A DNA stretch of 40,028 nt from an uncultured Clostridia bacterium (GTDB lineage: Bacteria > Bacillota > Clostridia > Lachnospirales > Anaerotignaceae), in contig CAJUKL010000017.1 of NCBI GenBank assembly GCA_910587195.1, forward strand, positions 1-40,028. The letters are read 5' to 3'. This document shows, in pieces, positions 1-7,954 of this stretch (the stretch's first letter is position 1; every line of letters starts with the position of its first letter). The notes below the pieces were generated by a model that ran no database searches, had not been told where the DNA came from, and saw nothing but the letters and a program-made list of their open reading frames with translations. A program made the translations under genes and the position numbers.

Positions 1-77
1 TCTCCTTTGTTATTAGTATTTCCTTTTTCATTATTTTAATTACACCCTCAAAAATATTAAGAGGAATTTGCAAGAAT

Positions 78-857
78 TTAGGATAATCTTTGTTTGACAG
101 CTTCATATAATAGCACAGCAGCAGCAACAGAAGCATTTAAAGATTCTGCTTGTCCCAGCATAGGAATTTTAATCAGTTGACTACATTTTTGTGCTGTTTC
201 GTCTGAAATACCTTTTCCCTCATTCCCAATTAAAAAAGCACAACCCTTTTTAAAATCAGCCGTATAATAATACTCTTTTGCTTTTAAATGTGCTGCAAAA
301 ACAAAAATATCTTGCTGTTTCATTTTAGAAATACAAGAAATAAAATCCACATTTCTAAAAATGGGAACATGAAACAAAGACCCCATTGTAGAACGTAATA
401 CTTTTGGATTATATAAATCAACGCAACCCTTGGATAAAAAAACGGCATCTACATGGCAAGCGTCTGCTGTTCTGATAATCGTTCCTAAATTTCCAGGGTC
501 TTGCATTTCCTCTATCAAAAGATAAAAGCCGTTTGAGTTGAAATGAAATTCTGTATTTTCTTTTTTTTGACAAACAGCCAGGATGCCTTGAGAATGTTCT
601 GTGTCTGTCATTGCTGAAAAAATATGGTCTGCAAAAACAAAAACCTGGCTTCTTTTTTGATAAACGGAAATATCATTTTTATTTTGAAATTGATGGGAAA
701 CAGCATAAAAAAGAATGGGATAATTTTGCGGAATTTCTGCAACAAAACGGATACCTTCTACAAGAAATAATCCTTCTTTTTCTCTGTTTTTACGCTGCTG
801 CAATCCTTTTATTTGTTTTACAAATTTATTTTGAACGCTTTCAATCAAATCTTTCAC
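78..857 (-). CDS. TrmH/SpoU-family RNA methyltransferase
   Basis: Predicted SAM-dependent 2'-O-ribose methyltransferase of the SPOUT (TrmH) class, acting on rRNA or tRNA in the cytoplasm. The 259-residue protein has an N-terminal substrate-binding segment (about 1-100, containing GLFLVEGIRFV) and a C-terminal SpoU domain. The knot motifs are visible: EEMQDPGNLGTIIRTADA, then FLIGNEGKGIS, then IPMLGQAESLNASVAAAVLLYE close to the end (motif shown in part, family-typical). The start is GTG at 855-857. It overlaps the ktrA stop by four bases (GTGA) and has an AAAAAGG ribosome site, so translation is probably coupled to ktrA. It is the last gene of the ktrB-ktrA operon. The target nucleotide cannot be read from sequence, so no symbol is given. 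The 77 bases to its left show no clear gene or terminator. Confidence 0.9.
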   Translation of the reverse strand: MKDLIESVQNKFVKQIKGLQQRKNREKEGLFLVEGIRFVAEIPQNYPILFYAVSHQFQNKNDISVYQKRSQVFVFADHIFSAMTDTEHSQGILAVCQKKENTEFHFNSNGFYLLIEEMQDPGNLGTIIRTADACHVDAVFLSKGCVDLYNPKVLRSTMGSLFHVPIFRNVDFISCISKMKQQDIFVFAAHLKAKEYYYTADFKKGCAFLIGNEGKGISDETAQKCSQLIKIPMLGQAESLNASVAAAVLLYEAVKQRLS

Positions 858-1516
858 CCTTTTTTATTTAAAAACTTTTGAATATTCACATTTTCCCCTA
901 GCACCATCAAAATATCATTTTGTTCAATTACATAGCTTGGCTTTGGAGAAGCAATAATATCTTCCCCTTGCCGAATTGCAATGATATTTAAGTCATATTT
1001 TGCACGAATATCAGAGGCAATAATACTTTTTCCAAGCCATTCCTTTTTGGGAATGACTTCTGCAATACTAACATCATCAGAAATTTCCGTTAATTCAAAA
1101 AAATTACCATAGATTAGTTTGTTTGCAATATGAAAGCCCATTTCTCTTTCCGGCAAAATAACCCTATCTACTCCAATTTTTTCTAATATCTTTTTGTGGT
1201 TTTCATCTAAGGCTTTTGCAATCACATAGGGAACTCCCATTTCTTTGGCTAATAAAATGGCTAACACACTGGACTCTAAATGACTCCCTGTTGCAATAAT
1301 GACAACATCAAAATTTCCTAAACCTAAATTACGCAAATCCACTTCATCTGTAATATCTGCCATAACGGCATGGGTTACATATTCTGATATGTCTTGCACC
1401 AATTCCATATTATTATCAACTGCTAACACTTCTGCGCCATTTTCGGCTAATGTTTTTGCAACACTTCTTCCAAAACGTCCCAAGCCTAGTACAGCAAACT
1501 GCTTTTTGATTATCAT
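854..1516 (-). CDS. ktrA: KtrA/TrkA-type potassium channel regulatory subunit
   Basis: Cytoplasmic RCK subunit that gates the KtrB potassium translocator; in this family nucleotides and often c-di-AMP bind it. The 220-residue length matches KtrA (about 220) rather than the double-length TrkA of enterobacteria. Residues 8-34 form the Rossmann fold (VLGLGRFGRSVA, then the acidic end of strand 2 in VLAVDNN). Residues about 140-220 form the RCK_C domain. The ATG start has a GAGAGG ribosome site. It lies 23 bases downstream of ktrB and overlaps the methyltransferase gene by four bases, so all three genes probably share one transcript. Confidence 0.93.
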   Translation of the reverse strand: MIIKKQFAVLGLGRFGRSVAKTLAENGAEVLAVDNNMELVQDISEYVTHAVMADITDEVDLRNLGLGNFDVVIIATGSHLESSVLAILLAKEMGVPYVIAKALDENHKKILEKIGVDRVILPEREMGFHIANKLIYGNFFELTEISDDVSIAEVIPKKEWLGKSIIASDIRAKYDLNIIAIRQGEDIIASPKPSYVIEQNDILMVLGENVNIQKFLNKKG

Positions 1517-1539
1517 GTTTTTCCTCTCTTTCTACATCT

Positions 1540-2931
1540 CTATCCTACGATAATTTGTTCTTCTGCATATTGTAATTGATATTTATTTTGTTTTTTGGTT
1601 AATGCCATAGCAATGGAAATTGGCCCAATTCTTCCCATAAACATAGCAATAATAATCAAAATACGCCCCATGCTTGACAAATGAGGCGTTATGCCTGTTG
1701 TTATACCTGTTGTTCCTAATGCTGATACTGTTTCAAATAAAATATCCATAAAACTATGTGCAACAGACATATTTCTTTCTGTAAAACTTAAAAGTAAAGT
1801 CATTAATAATACAGTTGCAAGACTAATAAAAAATACAGCTAGTGCTTTTTGTAATGTCAAAAAAGAAATATTTCTTTTAAAAACATGGGTGTGATTGCTT
1901 CCGCGAACAACAGAAAGAACTGCAATCCATAATACACTTAAGGTTACAGTTTTAATTCCGCCTGCTGTTCCGCCAGGAGAACCGCCTACAAACATTAATA
2001 AAATAGATACAAATTTAGAAACTTCTGTCATAGCACCTTGGTCAATACTGTTAAATCCTGCTGTTCTTACCGTTACAGACTGCATGGCAGAGCCTAATAC
2101 TTTCCCTTTTAAAGATAAATTTCCGATGGTGGCAGGGTTATTGCTTTCCCACAAAAAAAACAATAACATACCCGAAAATAAAAATAAAAAAGTGGAAAGA
2201 TATACAATTTTACTATGGAGAGATAATCTTTTTATGGCAGTTTTAAAAGACCATTTTTTTTGATATTTTAACTTTAATACACGAATCGTATCTAGCCAAA
2301 CCATAAACCCAAGTCCCCCTAATATAATAAGAAACATGAGCACAAGATTCATAAAAGCATAATCTACATAGGGCACAAGACTATCTAAACTCATAATGTC
2401 AAAGCCTGCATTACAAAAGGCAGAAACAGAATGAAAAATTCCATATAAAATGCCCTTTGTCAGTCCAAACATAGGCACAAAAACAAAAGATAATAAAATG
2501 GCACCAACGCTTTCAATCAAAAAAGTGCCAAACATAATTTTTTTTATATATTTTACCATACCCATAATATTATTTTGATTATAAGATTCTTTAATCAATA
2601 ATCTATCAGATAGGGTAATTTTTTTGTGGAGTGCCAAAGAACCTAATACAATAAATGTCATAAAGCCTAAGCCACCTGTTTGTATCAAACAAAAGATAAT
2701 AAATTTTCCAAAAGCAGTCCACTGGCTCATGGTGTTGGTGACAACCAAACCGGTGACACAAGTAGCAGAAGTTGCTGTAAATAAGGCATCTAAAACATGG
2801 ATGCTTTTTCCGTTTTGGCTGGAAATAGGTAGACAAAGTAAACTTGTACCAATTAAAATAACAAGCAAAAAGCCAAAAATAATTACTCTAGTAGGATTAT
2901 TTTTAAATATCTTCTCTTTGATTTGATTCAT
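1540..2931 (-). CDS. ktrB: KtrB/TrkH-type potassium uptake membrane subunit
   Basis: Integral membrane potassium translocating subunit, partner of the adjacent KtrA. The 463 residues contain four membrane-pore-membrane repeats. The selectivity-filter segments are visible in order: TSATCVTGLVV, SVSAFCNAGFD, SVTVRTAGFNS and SALGTTGITTG, each with the conserved glycine. The gating loop after the third pore includes GGSPGGTAGGIKT. The ATG start is preceded by GAAGGA. An extended -10 lies about 35 bases upstream, so the leader is very short. There is no room for a ydaO-type c-di-AMP riboswitch, which sometimes precedes such genes. Confidence 0.94.
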   Translation of the reverse strand: MNQIKEKIFKNNPTRVIIFGFLLVILIGTSLLCLPISSQNGKSIHVLDALFTATSATCVTGLVVTNTMSQWTAFGKFIIFCLIQTGGLGFMTFIVLGSLALHKKITLSDRLLIKESYNQNNIMGMVKYIKKIMFGTFLIESVGAILLSFVFVPMFGLTKGILYGIFHSVSAFCNAGFDIMSLDSLVPYVDYAFMNLVLMFLIILGGLGFMVWLDTIRVLKLKYQKKWSFKTAIKRLSLHSKIVYLSTFLFLFSGMLLFFLWESNNPATIGNLSLKGKVLGSAMQSVTVRTAGFNSIDQGAMTEVSKFVSILLMFVGGSPGGTAGGIKTVTLSVLWIAVLSVVRGSNHTHVFKRNISFLTLQKALAVFFISLATVLLMTLLLSFTERNMSVAHSFMDILFETVSALGTTGITTGITPHLSSMGRILIIIAMFMGRIGPISIAMALTKKQNKYQLQYAEEQIIVG

Positions 2932-2966
2932 TTGTAATTCCTTCTTTTTTTGTTTATTTTTAAGAT

Positions 2967-2975
2967 ATTATAACA
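2967..2975 (-). promoter_or_regulatory. Extended -10 promoter of ktrB operon
   Basis: Read on the minus strand this is TGTTATAAT, a perfect -10 with the TGn extension. No good -35 is seen at 16-18 bases, which extended -10 promoters tolerate. It lies about 35 bases before the ktrB start. Confidence 0.6.
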
Positions 2976-3106
2976 TAAAAATAACAATTCGAATAGAAAA
3001 AGTCTACATTTTTGTTTATAAAAAATACAGGCTCAATCTATCAGAAGGACTATTCCAACCATTTCTTTTCCTTTTTGTATCACTTTTAAACGCAAAAAAA
3101 TTAATA

Positions 3107-3135
3107 TTGTCAATAAATGATAAAAATGCTATAAT
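3107..3135 (+). promoter_or_regulatory. Sigma-A promoter of the solute-binding protein gene
   Basis: TTGTCA at 3107-3112 and TATAAT at 3130-3135 are separated by 17 bases, with a TGC extension before the -10. It lies about 60 bases upstream of the lipoprotein start and probably drives the two-gene lipoprotein-chemoreceptor unit. Confidence 0.75.
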
Positions 3136-3193
3136 GTTACAAAGAATTTTTAAGGTATATTGCTAAAAAATTACTTTAGAAAGGTGGCATACA

Positions 3194-4432
3194 ATGAAAA
3201 AAAAAATAGTGATAGTGATGCTTTTGTTGGCAATTTTGATAACAGCAACATCAGGCTGTAAAAAAGAAGAAAAAGAAAAAGATATTTCTTTAGGTAATTT
3301 AGAAACAGTCCAGCTATTGCTTTGGGGTGCAAAAGAAGATGAAGCCCTTTTAAATAAAATGATACAAACATTCCAACAAGAATATCAAGGACAGGCAAAT
3401 TTTCAAATTACGTTTGCAGAACAGGGAGAAACTGCATGCAAAGATACCATTTTAAGCGGTCTTGAAGAAAGTGCAGATGTATTTACTTTTGCAGATGACC
3501 AGTTAAGTGCATTAGCAGCGGCTGGTGCCTTAAATCCTGTAGAAAATGCTGACGAAATAAAACAAAAGAATTTGGAAACAGCAGTGGAGGCAGCAACTGT
3601 TCGAAATACTTTATATGCTTATCCACTAACAGCAGATAATGGTTATTTTTTATATTATAATAAACGTTATTTTACTGAGAAAGACATTCAAACACTAGAC
3701 CGTATTTTAGAAGTTGCAGCTGCAAATGGTGGTTTTTTTTCTATGGATTGGTCTTCTGCATGGTATGTCTATTCTTTTTTTGGCAACACAGAAATGAAAG
3801 TTGGATTAAAAGAAGATGGAATTACCAATGATTGCACTTGGAACCGTCAAGAGGGGGAGATTCGTGGGGTAGATGTGGCACAGGCTATGCTCAATATTGC
3901 AAAACAACCTTCTTTTTCTAATCGAACAGATGAAGAATTTTTACAAGGTGTTCGAGATGGCACAGTACTTGCTGGTGTCAGTGGTGTATGGAATGCTGTC
4001 GCAATACAAGAAGTATGGGGTGAGGATACCGGAGCAGCAAAATTGCCAACCTATACTTGCAATGACCGTCAAATACAAATGGCATCGTTTTCCGGCTGCA
4101 AGTTGATAGGGGTAAATGCCTATTCTGAACATTATGATTGGGCGTGTAAACTAGCAGAATGGATTACCAATGAACAAAATCAAAAACTCCGTTTTGAACT
4201 ACGGGAGCAAGGCCCATCTAATATACAAGTAGCTTCTTCTGTAGAGGTACAGCAATCTCCAGCGATTGCAGCATTATTAGAGCAATCAGAATTTTCTCAG
4301 TTACAAAGGGTAGGCGGAAAATTTTGGGATCCAGTTACTATTTTTGGCGAAAATATGGCTTCTGGAAATGCTACAGGGGAGGATTTACAAAAACAGCTAG
4401 ATAAAATGGTAAAAGGGATTACAGAAAGATAA
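3194..4432 (+). CDS. Extracellular solute-binding lipoprotein (family 1 type)
   Basis: A 412-residue exported lipoprotein. The signal peptide ends in a lipobox TSGC with the lipidated Cys at residue 22, followed by a Lys/Glu-rich tether. The mature part resembles the sugar-type ABC substrate-binding proteins (VQLLLWGAKEDEALLNKMI near the start; ADVFTFADDQLSALAAAGAL; AYPLTADNGYFLYYNKRYF). The ATG start has AGAAAGGTGG upstream. There are no ABC permease or ATPase genes nearby. Instead a chemoreceptor gene begins 20 bases downstream, which suggests the protein may serve as a ligand-presenting partner in chemotaxis, or work with a distant permease. The ligand is unknown; a carbohydrate is inferred from the fold only. 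Confidence 0.85.
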   Translation: MKKKIVIVMLLLAILITATSGCKKEEKEKDISLGNLETVQLLLWGAKEDEALLNKMIQTFQQEYQGQANFQITFAEQGETACKDTILSGLEESADVFTFADDQLSALAAAGALNPVENADEIKQKNLETAVEAATVRNTLYAYPLTADNGYFLYYNKRYFTEKDIQTLDRILEVAAANGGFFSMDWSSAWYVYSFFGNTEMKVGLKEDGITNDCTWNRQEGEIRGVDVAQAMLNIAKQPSFSNRTDEEFLQGVRDGTVLAGVSGVWNAVAIQEVWGEDTGAAKLPTYTCNDRQIQMASFSGCKLIGVNAYSEHYDWACKLAEWITNEQNQKLRFELREQGPSNIQVASSVEVQQSPAIAALLEQSEFSQLQRVGGKFWDPVTIFGENMASGNATGEDLQKQLDKMVKGITER

Positions 4433-4452
4433 ATAACTATAGGGGGATAATC

Positions 4453-6039
4453 ATGAATGGAAAACTTAGTATTCAGCAAAGACTGATACTTCCCATTATT
4501 TTGCTGGGGATTGTAGCATTGCTTTCGAATGCTTTGGCAATTTTTAGTATCCATAATGTGAATGCTAATGCGTCAACGATTGTAGATAACTATATGGAGG
4601 GAAAAACACAATTAGTAGAAATTCGTCGTTCTACTATGAATATCCATAAAATGGCACTTTCTCATATCATTGCTACAGATTATGATACTATGATTGATGT
4701 TGTAACAAAAATCAAAGAAGAAGAAAAAAATATAGAAAGTACGCTAGAAGCGTATCGTAATTATGTGGAAAAAGAAAAAATAGAACTCTATCAGCAATTA
4801 TTAAATAATTATGATTCTTTTAAACATACATTAGTTTTTTTGGTATGTGCTAGTGCCGACAGCAAAACAGAAGATGCTTATGCACTGGCAAATGGAGATG
4901 TTGCTTTTTATGGTAGTGCTATTGAGAAAAATATTAAAGAATTATATGATTCTATTACATTACAAACAGAAATGGCAAGAAAAAAACTCTTTGTTGTCTA
5001 TCTAATTTCTATTATCATCAGTGCAATATCCATGATTGCTTGTGTCTTATTGGCAATCGCTGCCATTAAAATGATTATGGCATATGTTGTAAAACCAATT
5101 AAAAATGTAATGTTTACCCTGCAAGGAAGTTCGGAACGGGTTAATACTATGGTAGATGAAGTAAGAAAAAGAACATGGAACTCCAGTGAAAGCGCAAAAC
5201 AGTTGTCTGCTTTGTCAGAAAAAATTTCAAATACCATACATAAAGTAGCAGATAGTGCCTCCTCCATTAACCATAATGCCACAAATATTAAAGAGGAAAT
5301 CTATACTATAGCAGAGGAATGTGTTGCTATTACAGAATATTCTGTAGAAATGAAAAAAAGAGCAAACACAATGGAACATTCTGCACAAATGAATATGGAA
5401 ACCATTGATACAAAAGTAACAGAAATGCTTACCATTTTAAATAAAGCAATCGAAAATAGCCATAGTGTTAGTCAGGTAAATATTTTGGCAAAAGATATTT
5501 TAGAAATTGCTACCAATACAGACCTAATCGCCATTAATGCTTCTATTGAAGCCGCAAGGGCAGGAAAGGCTGGAGCAGGTTTTGCTGTTGTGGCACATGA
5601 AATTCGTGCTTTGGCAGATTCCTGCGGAGAAACTGCAACACATATTCAAGAAATCAATAAAAATGTTACAGATGCCGTTTCTAACCTCTCGGAAAGTGTG
5701 CAATCTTTAGTAGATTATTTAAACCAATCTATCTTAATAGAATTTCGTAATTTTGTTGCTTCAGGTCAACAGTATAGAGAAGATGCAGCTTATATTGAAA
5801 CAGCAATGGCTAAATTTAATCAGCGGTCAGACCATCTAAGAAATTCTATTAATGAAATTGCTTTTTCTATTGAAAATATTACCAAGGCTTTAGATGAGGG
5901 TGTTGTTGGAATTAGTGGTGTAGCAGATAGCAGCAAAAGTATGGTAGGAAATATGACAGACATTGCAAATCGCATGGATACCAATAAAGAAATTGTGGAA
6001 GAATTAAAAAAACAAACGGAAATGTTTGCAAATCTATAA
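4453..6039 (+). CDS. Methyl-accepting chemotaxis protein, divergent tip
   Basis: A 528-residue membrane chemoreceptor. TM1 spans about 10-33, a small helical periplasmic-type domain (four-helix-bundle size) about 34-175, and TM2 about 178-213, followed by a long coiled-coil signalling domain. No clear HAMP motif is visible after TM2. The kinase-contact tip is recognisable but altered: IATNTDLIAINASIEAARAG stands where most MCPs have a version of IAxQTNLLALNAAIEAARAG. No C-terminal CheR-docking pentapeptide is seen. The ATG start follows AGGGGG. It is co-transcribed with the upstream solute-binding lipoprotein and ends at a good terminator, so the pair probably senses one ligand class together. 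Confidence 0.9.
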   Translation: MNGKLSIQQRLILPIILLGIVALLSNALAIFSIHNVNANASTIVDNYMEGKTQLVEIRRSTMNIHKMALSHIIATDYDTMIDVVTKIKEEEKNIESTLEAYRNYVEKEKIELYQQLLNNYDSFKHTLVFLVCASADSKTEDAYALANGDVAFYGSAIEKNIKELYDSITLQTEMARKKLFVVYLISIIISAISMIACVLLAIAAIKMIMAYVVKPIKNVMFTLQGSSERVNTMVDEVRKRTWNSSESAKQLSALSEKISNTIHKVADSASSINHNATNIKEEIYTIAEECVAITEYSVEMKKRANTMEHSAQMNMETIDTKVTEMLTILNKAIENSHSVSQVNILAKDILEIATNTDLIAINASIEAARAGKAGAGFAVVAHEIRALADSCGETATHIQEINKNVTDAVSNLSESVQSLVDYLNQSILIEFRNFVASGQQYREDAAYIETAMAKFNQRSDHLRNSINEIAFSIENITKALDEGVVGISGVADSSKSMVGNMTDIANRMDTNKEIVEELKKQTEMFANL

Positions 6040-6070
6040 TAAAATATTTAGTTAGAAATAAAGCAAATAG

Positions 6071-6095
6071 AAGTCAGCCAAAAGGCTGACTTTCT
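6071..6095 (+). terminator. Rho-independent terminator after chemoreceptor gene
   Basis: A nine-base stem, AAGTCAGCC / GGCTGACTT, with an AAAA loop is followed by a short T-rich tract. It lies 32 bases after the receptor stop and closes the lipoprotein-chemoreceptor unit. The opposing small gene ends at 6142, so it could serve both strands. Confidence 0.75.
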
Positions 6096-6141
6096 TAATT
6101 GCCAAACAATTTTTACATATAAAAAAACAATGATACACCTT

Positions 6142-6522
6142 TTAATTATCCAAGCATAATTGGTAAAAATCATAATTATAACTATCTGGTGCAATTCCAA
6201 TGGTCATGAGCAATTCATTTACGCCTTCTTCCATCAGTACATGGTAGGCGTTATGATAAGCATAAAGCTGTTCTGCCCTTTTTACCATTTCTAGATATAG
6301 TTCTAATACTGTTTTTGTTTCTGTTTCCTGTGTTACAGTTTGATAAGCATTTTGTTGTATCAGCTTTTCCAACTCCTCTATGGTATAGCCCCATTTTTGT
6401 TGGAATGTTTCCAATGCCTTTTTTTGGTCTTTTCCTAGTTGTACTAATTTTGCAAAATCTTCATGTGTTGCTTTGACACAACGAATGGTTTTTATTTTGC
6501 CGTCAGCTGTAATGTTTTCCAT
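6142..6522 (-). CDS. Hypothetical protein, 126 residues
   Basis: I do not recognise this protein. It has a very good ribosome site (AAGGGGG) ahead of its ATG, normal codon use for the window and no competing frame, so it is probably real. It is predicted soluble and mostly helical: a short N-terminal strand region (KIKTIRCVKATHEDFAKL), a helical middle with WGYTIEELEKLIQQN, and a C-terminal helical part rich in Tyr and His (AEQLYAYHNAYHVLMEEGVNEL). There is no signal peptide or membrane segment. It stands alone between a convergent chemoreceptor and a transposon relic, so context gives no function. Confidence 0.7.
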   Translation of the reverse strand: MENITADGKIKTIRCVKATHEDFAKLVQLGKDQKKALETFQQKWGYTIEELEKLIQQNAYQTVTQETETKTVLELYLEMVKRAEQLYAYHNAYHVLMEEGVNELLMTIGIAPDSYNYDFYQLCLDN

Positions 6523-6552
6523 AAAAACGCCCCCTTTTCCATTGTTTCAGTT

Positions 6553-6588
6553 CTGACACTCCCATGCCTAAAGGCATGAGGTTCTTAA
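6553..6588 (-). mobile_element. IS200/IS605-type right-end hairpin relic
   Basis: The perfect stem CATGCC / GGCATG (6563-6568 and 6573-6578) sits in the context CCTCATGCC...GGCATGGGAGTGTCAG on the minus strand. I recognise this as the hairpin at the right end of IS200/IS605 elements, which in tnpB elements also forms the 3' end of the guide (omega) RNA. It directly follows a short open frame that looks like a TnpB C-terminus. No tnpA or full tnpB is present, so this is a remnant. Confidence 0.5.
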
Positions 6589-6666
6589 TTACATAAACTT
6601 GTAATATCCTGTTACTTTTTGTTTTATGCCTTTTCCTCCACAACAAATTTCTATTTTACAAAAAAG
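6589..6666 (-). pseudogene. TnpB C-terminal remnant
   Basis: On the minus strand a frame ending at the TAA at 6589-6591 encodes GGKGIKQKVTGYYKFM just before the right-end hairpin, the position where tnpB genes of IS605-type elements end. The frame stays open a little further upstream, but I see no similarity there and no start. Only the last 20 or so codons appear to survive. Identification rests on position and a short motif and is tentative. Confidence 0.4.
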
Positions 6667-6712
6667 ATTTAAAATAATCCGTGTAATCTTTTTCCTTTTG
6701 TTAGGAAGGAAC

Positions 6713-7138
6713 TTATTTTTGTTCCCATTTCATGTGTAAGATTGGAAAGGATGTGTTTGTTTTGGAATCAGAAAAAACAGAAAATCCAATATGCTTATAA
6801 AATGCAAGAGCCTTTCCATTTTGTTCGCTTACGTCTACCCATGTGGCATGGTACTGTTCTATTGCAAAAAACACGAGAGCTTTGCCAATACCTTTGCCCC
6901 AAAAATCAGGTTGAATAAACAGCATTTCAATTTTTTTGTTTTCCAAAGCAAGAAATCCTATTATTCTATTTTTTTCTTTTGCAATTAAAAGTGTTTGCAT
7001 ATTTTTGATAGCTAACTTTACAAGTGGCTTTAACTTTGCAATTTTTTCTGCCGGAAAAAAAGAACAAGAATCTTCCCAAATCAGTATCAAATCTTCTGCT
7101 ACTGCTGCCTTGTTTGCTGTCACTCTTTCTAAAATCAT
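6713..7138 (-). CDS. GNAT-family N-acetyltransferase
   Basis: A 141-residue single-domain acetyltransferase predicted to transfer acetyl from acetyl-CoA to an unknown amine. The GNAT core is visible: the strand IIGFLALENKKIEMLFIQPD, then the acetyl-CoA pyrophosphate loop WGKGIGKALV (Q/RxxGxG/A type), and the C-terminal NGKALAFYKHIGFSVFSDS motif. The ATG start has AAGGAAAG upstream. It lies just downstream of sigE, where sigG is found in many spore formers, and may be read through from the sporulation operon. Confidence 0.88.
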   Translation of the reverse strand: MILERVTANKAAVAEDLILIWEDSCSFFPAEKIAKLKPLVKLAIKNMQTLLIAKEKNRIIGFLALENKKIEMLFIQPDFWGKGIGKALVFFAIEQYHATWVDVSEQNGKALAFYKHIGFSVFSDSKTNTSFPILHMKWEQK

Positions 7139-7215
7139 ACTTCTTTCCTTTCTTCATAGCAAAACATTGATGGGATTCTCTTTTTATTATATGCTCTCTT
7201 AACAAGACTGTCAAA

Positions 7216-7941
7216 TTATATCATTTTATTCATTTCTTTTTTTAGTCTACCAATGATTTTCTTTTCGAGGCGAGAAATATAAGATTGTGAAATTCCTAAT
7301 AAATCTGCAACTTCTTTTTGTGTTTTTTCTGTTGTTTCTGGTAAAATACCAAAGCGCATTTCAACAATTCTTCTTTCTCTTTGACTTAATTTTTGCATTG
7401 CTTTTCCTAATAAATCTCTGTCCACTTCTTCTTCAATATCTTTATAAATCACATCTGCATCTGTTCCTAAAATATCAGATAAAAGCAATTCATTTCCTTC
7501 CCAGTCCACATTTAAAGGTTCATCAATAGATACTTCTGATTTTGTTTTGCTGTTTCTTCTTAAATACATCAATATTTCATTTTCAATACAACGAGAGGCA
7601 TATGTTGCTAATTTGATTTTTTTTTCAGGATTAAATGTGTTGATTGCTTTAATCAGACCAATCGTTCCAATGGAAATTAAATCTTCAACATTGACACCTG
7701 TATTTTCAAACTTTCTAGCAATGTATACCACAAGACGAAGGTTTCTTTCAATAAGAACTGATTTTACTTTTACATCTTCTTCTCCACCTAATTGCTCCAA
7801 TAATATTGCTTCTTCTTCTGCTTTAAGTGGCGGAGGAAAAACATCACTTCCGCCTATGTAAAAAACATCATTTAATTTTTTACGCCATTTTCTCCAAATG
7901 CGTCCTATATCGTATTTTAATTGAAAGAGTAAAAATTTCAT
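7216..7941 (-). CDS. sigE: Pro-sigma-E, mother-cell sporulation sigma factor
   Basis: The 241-residue early mother-cell sigma factor made as an inactive precursor. Residues 1 to about 28 form the basic, amphipathic pro-sequence, ending near VFYIGGSD, the conserved processing region. Region 2 contains NLRLVVYIARKFENTG, the core-binding DLISIGTIGLIKAINTF and the -10 recognition stretch KLATYASRCIENEILMYLR. Region 4 has an HTH at KEVADLLGISQSYISRLEKK. The gene lies 13 bases downstream of spoIIGA, which encodes its activating protease, and is expected to be transcribed from the same promoter. Its presence argues that the organism forms endospores. Confidence 0.96.
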   Translation of the reverse strand: MKFLLFQLKYDIGRIWRKWRKKLNDVFYIGGSDVFPPPLKAEEEAILLEQLGGEEDVKVKSVLIERNLRLVVYIARKFENTGVNVEDLISIGTIGLIKAINTFNPEKKIKLATYASRCIENEILMYLRRNSKTKSEVSIDEPLNVDWEGNELLLSDILGTDADVIYKDIEEEVDRDLLGKAMQKLSQRERRIVEMRFGILPETTEKTQKEVADLLGISQSYISRLEKKIIGRLKKEMNKMI

Positions 7942-7954
7942 TTCGATAGCCTCC

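Noticed and set aside
2932..3193. Possible c-di-AMP (ydaO) riboswitch ahead of ktrB
   Set aside because: The promoter lies about 35 bases from the start codon, leaving no space for the aptamer.
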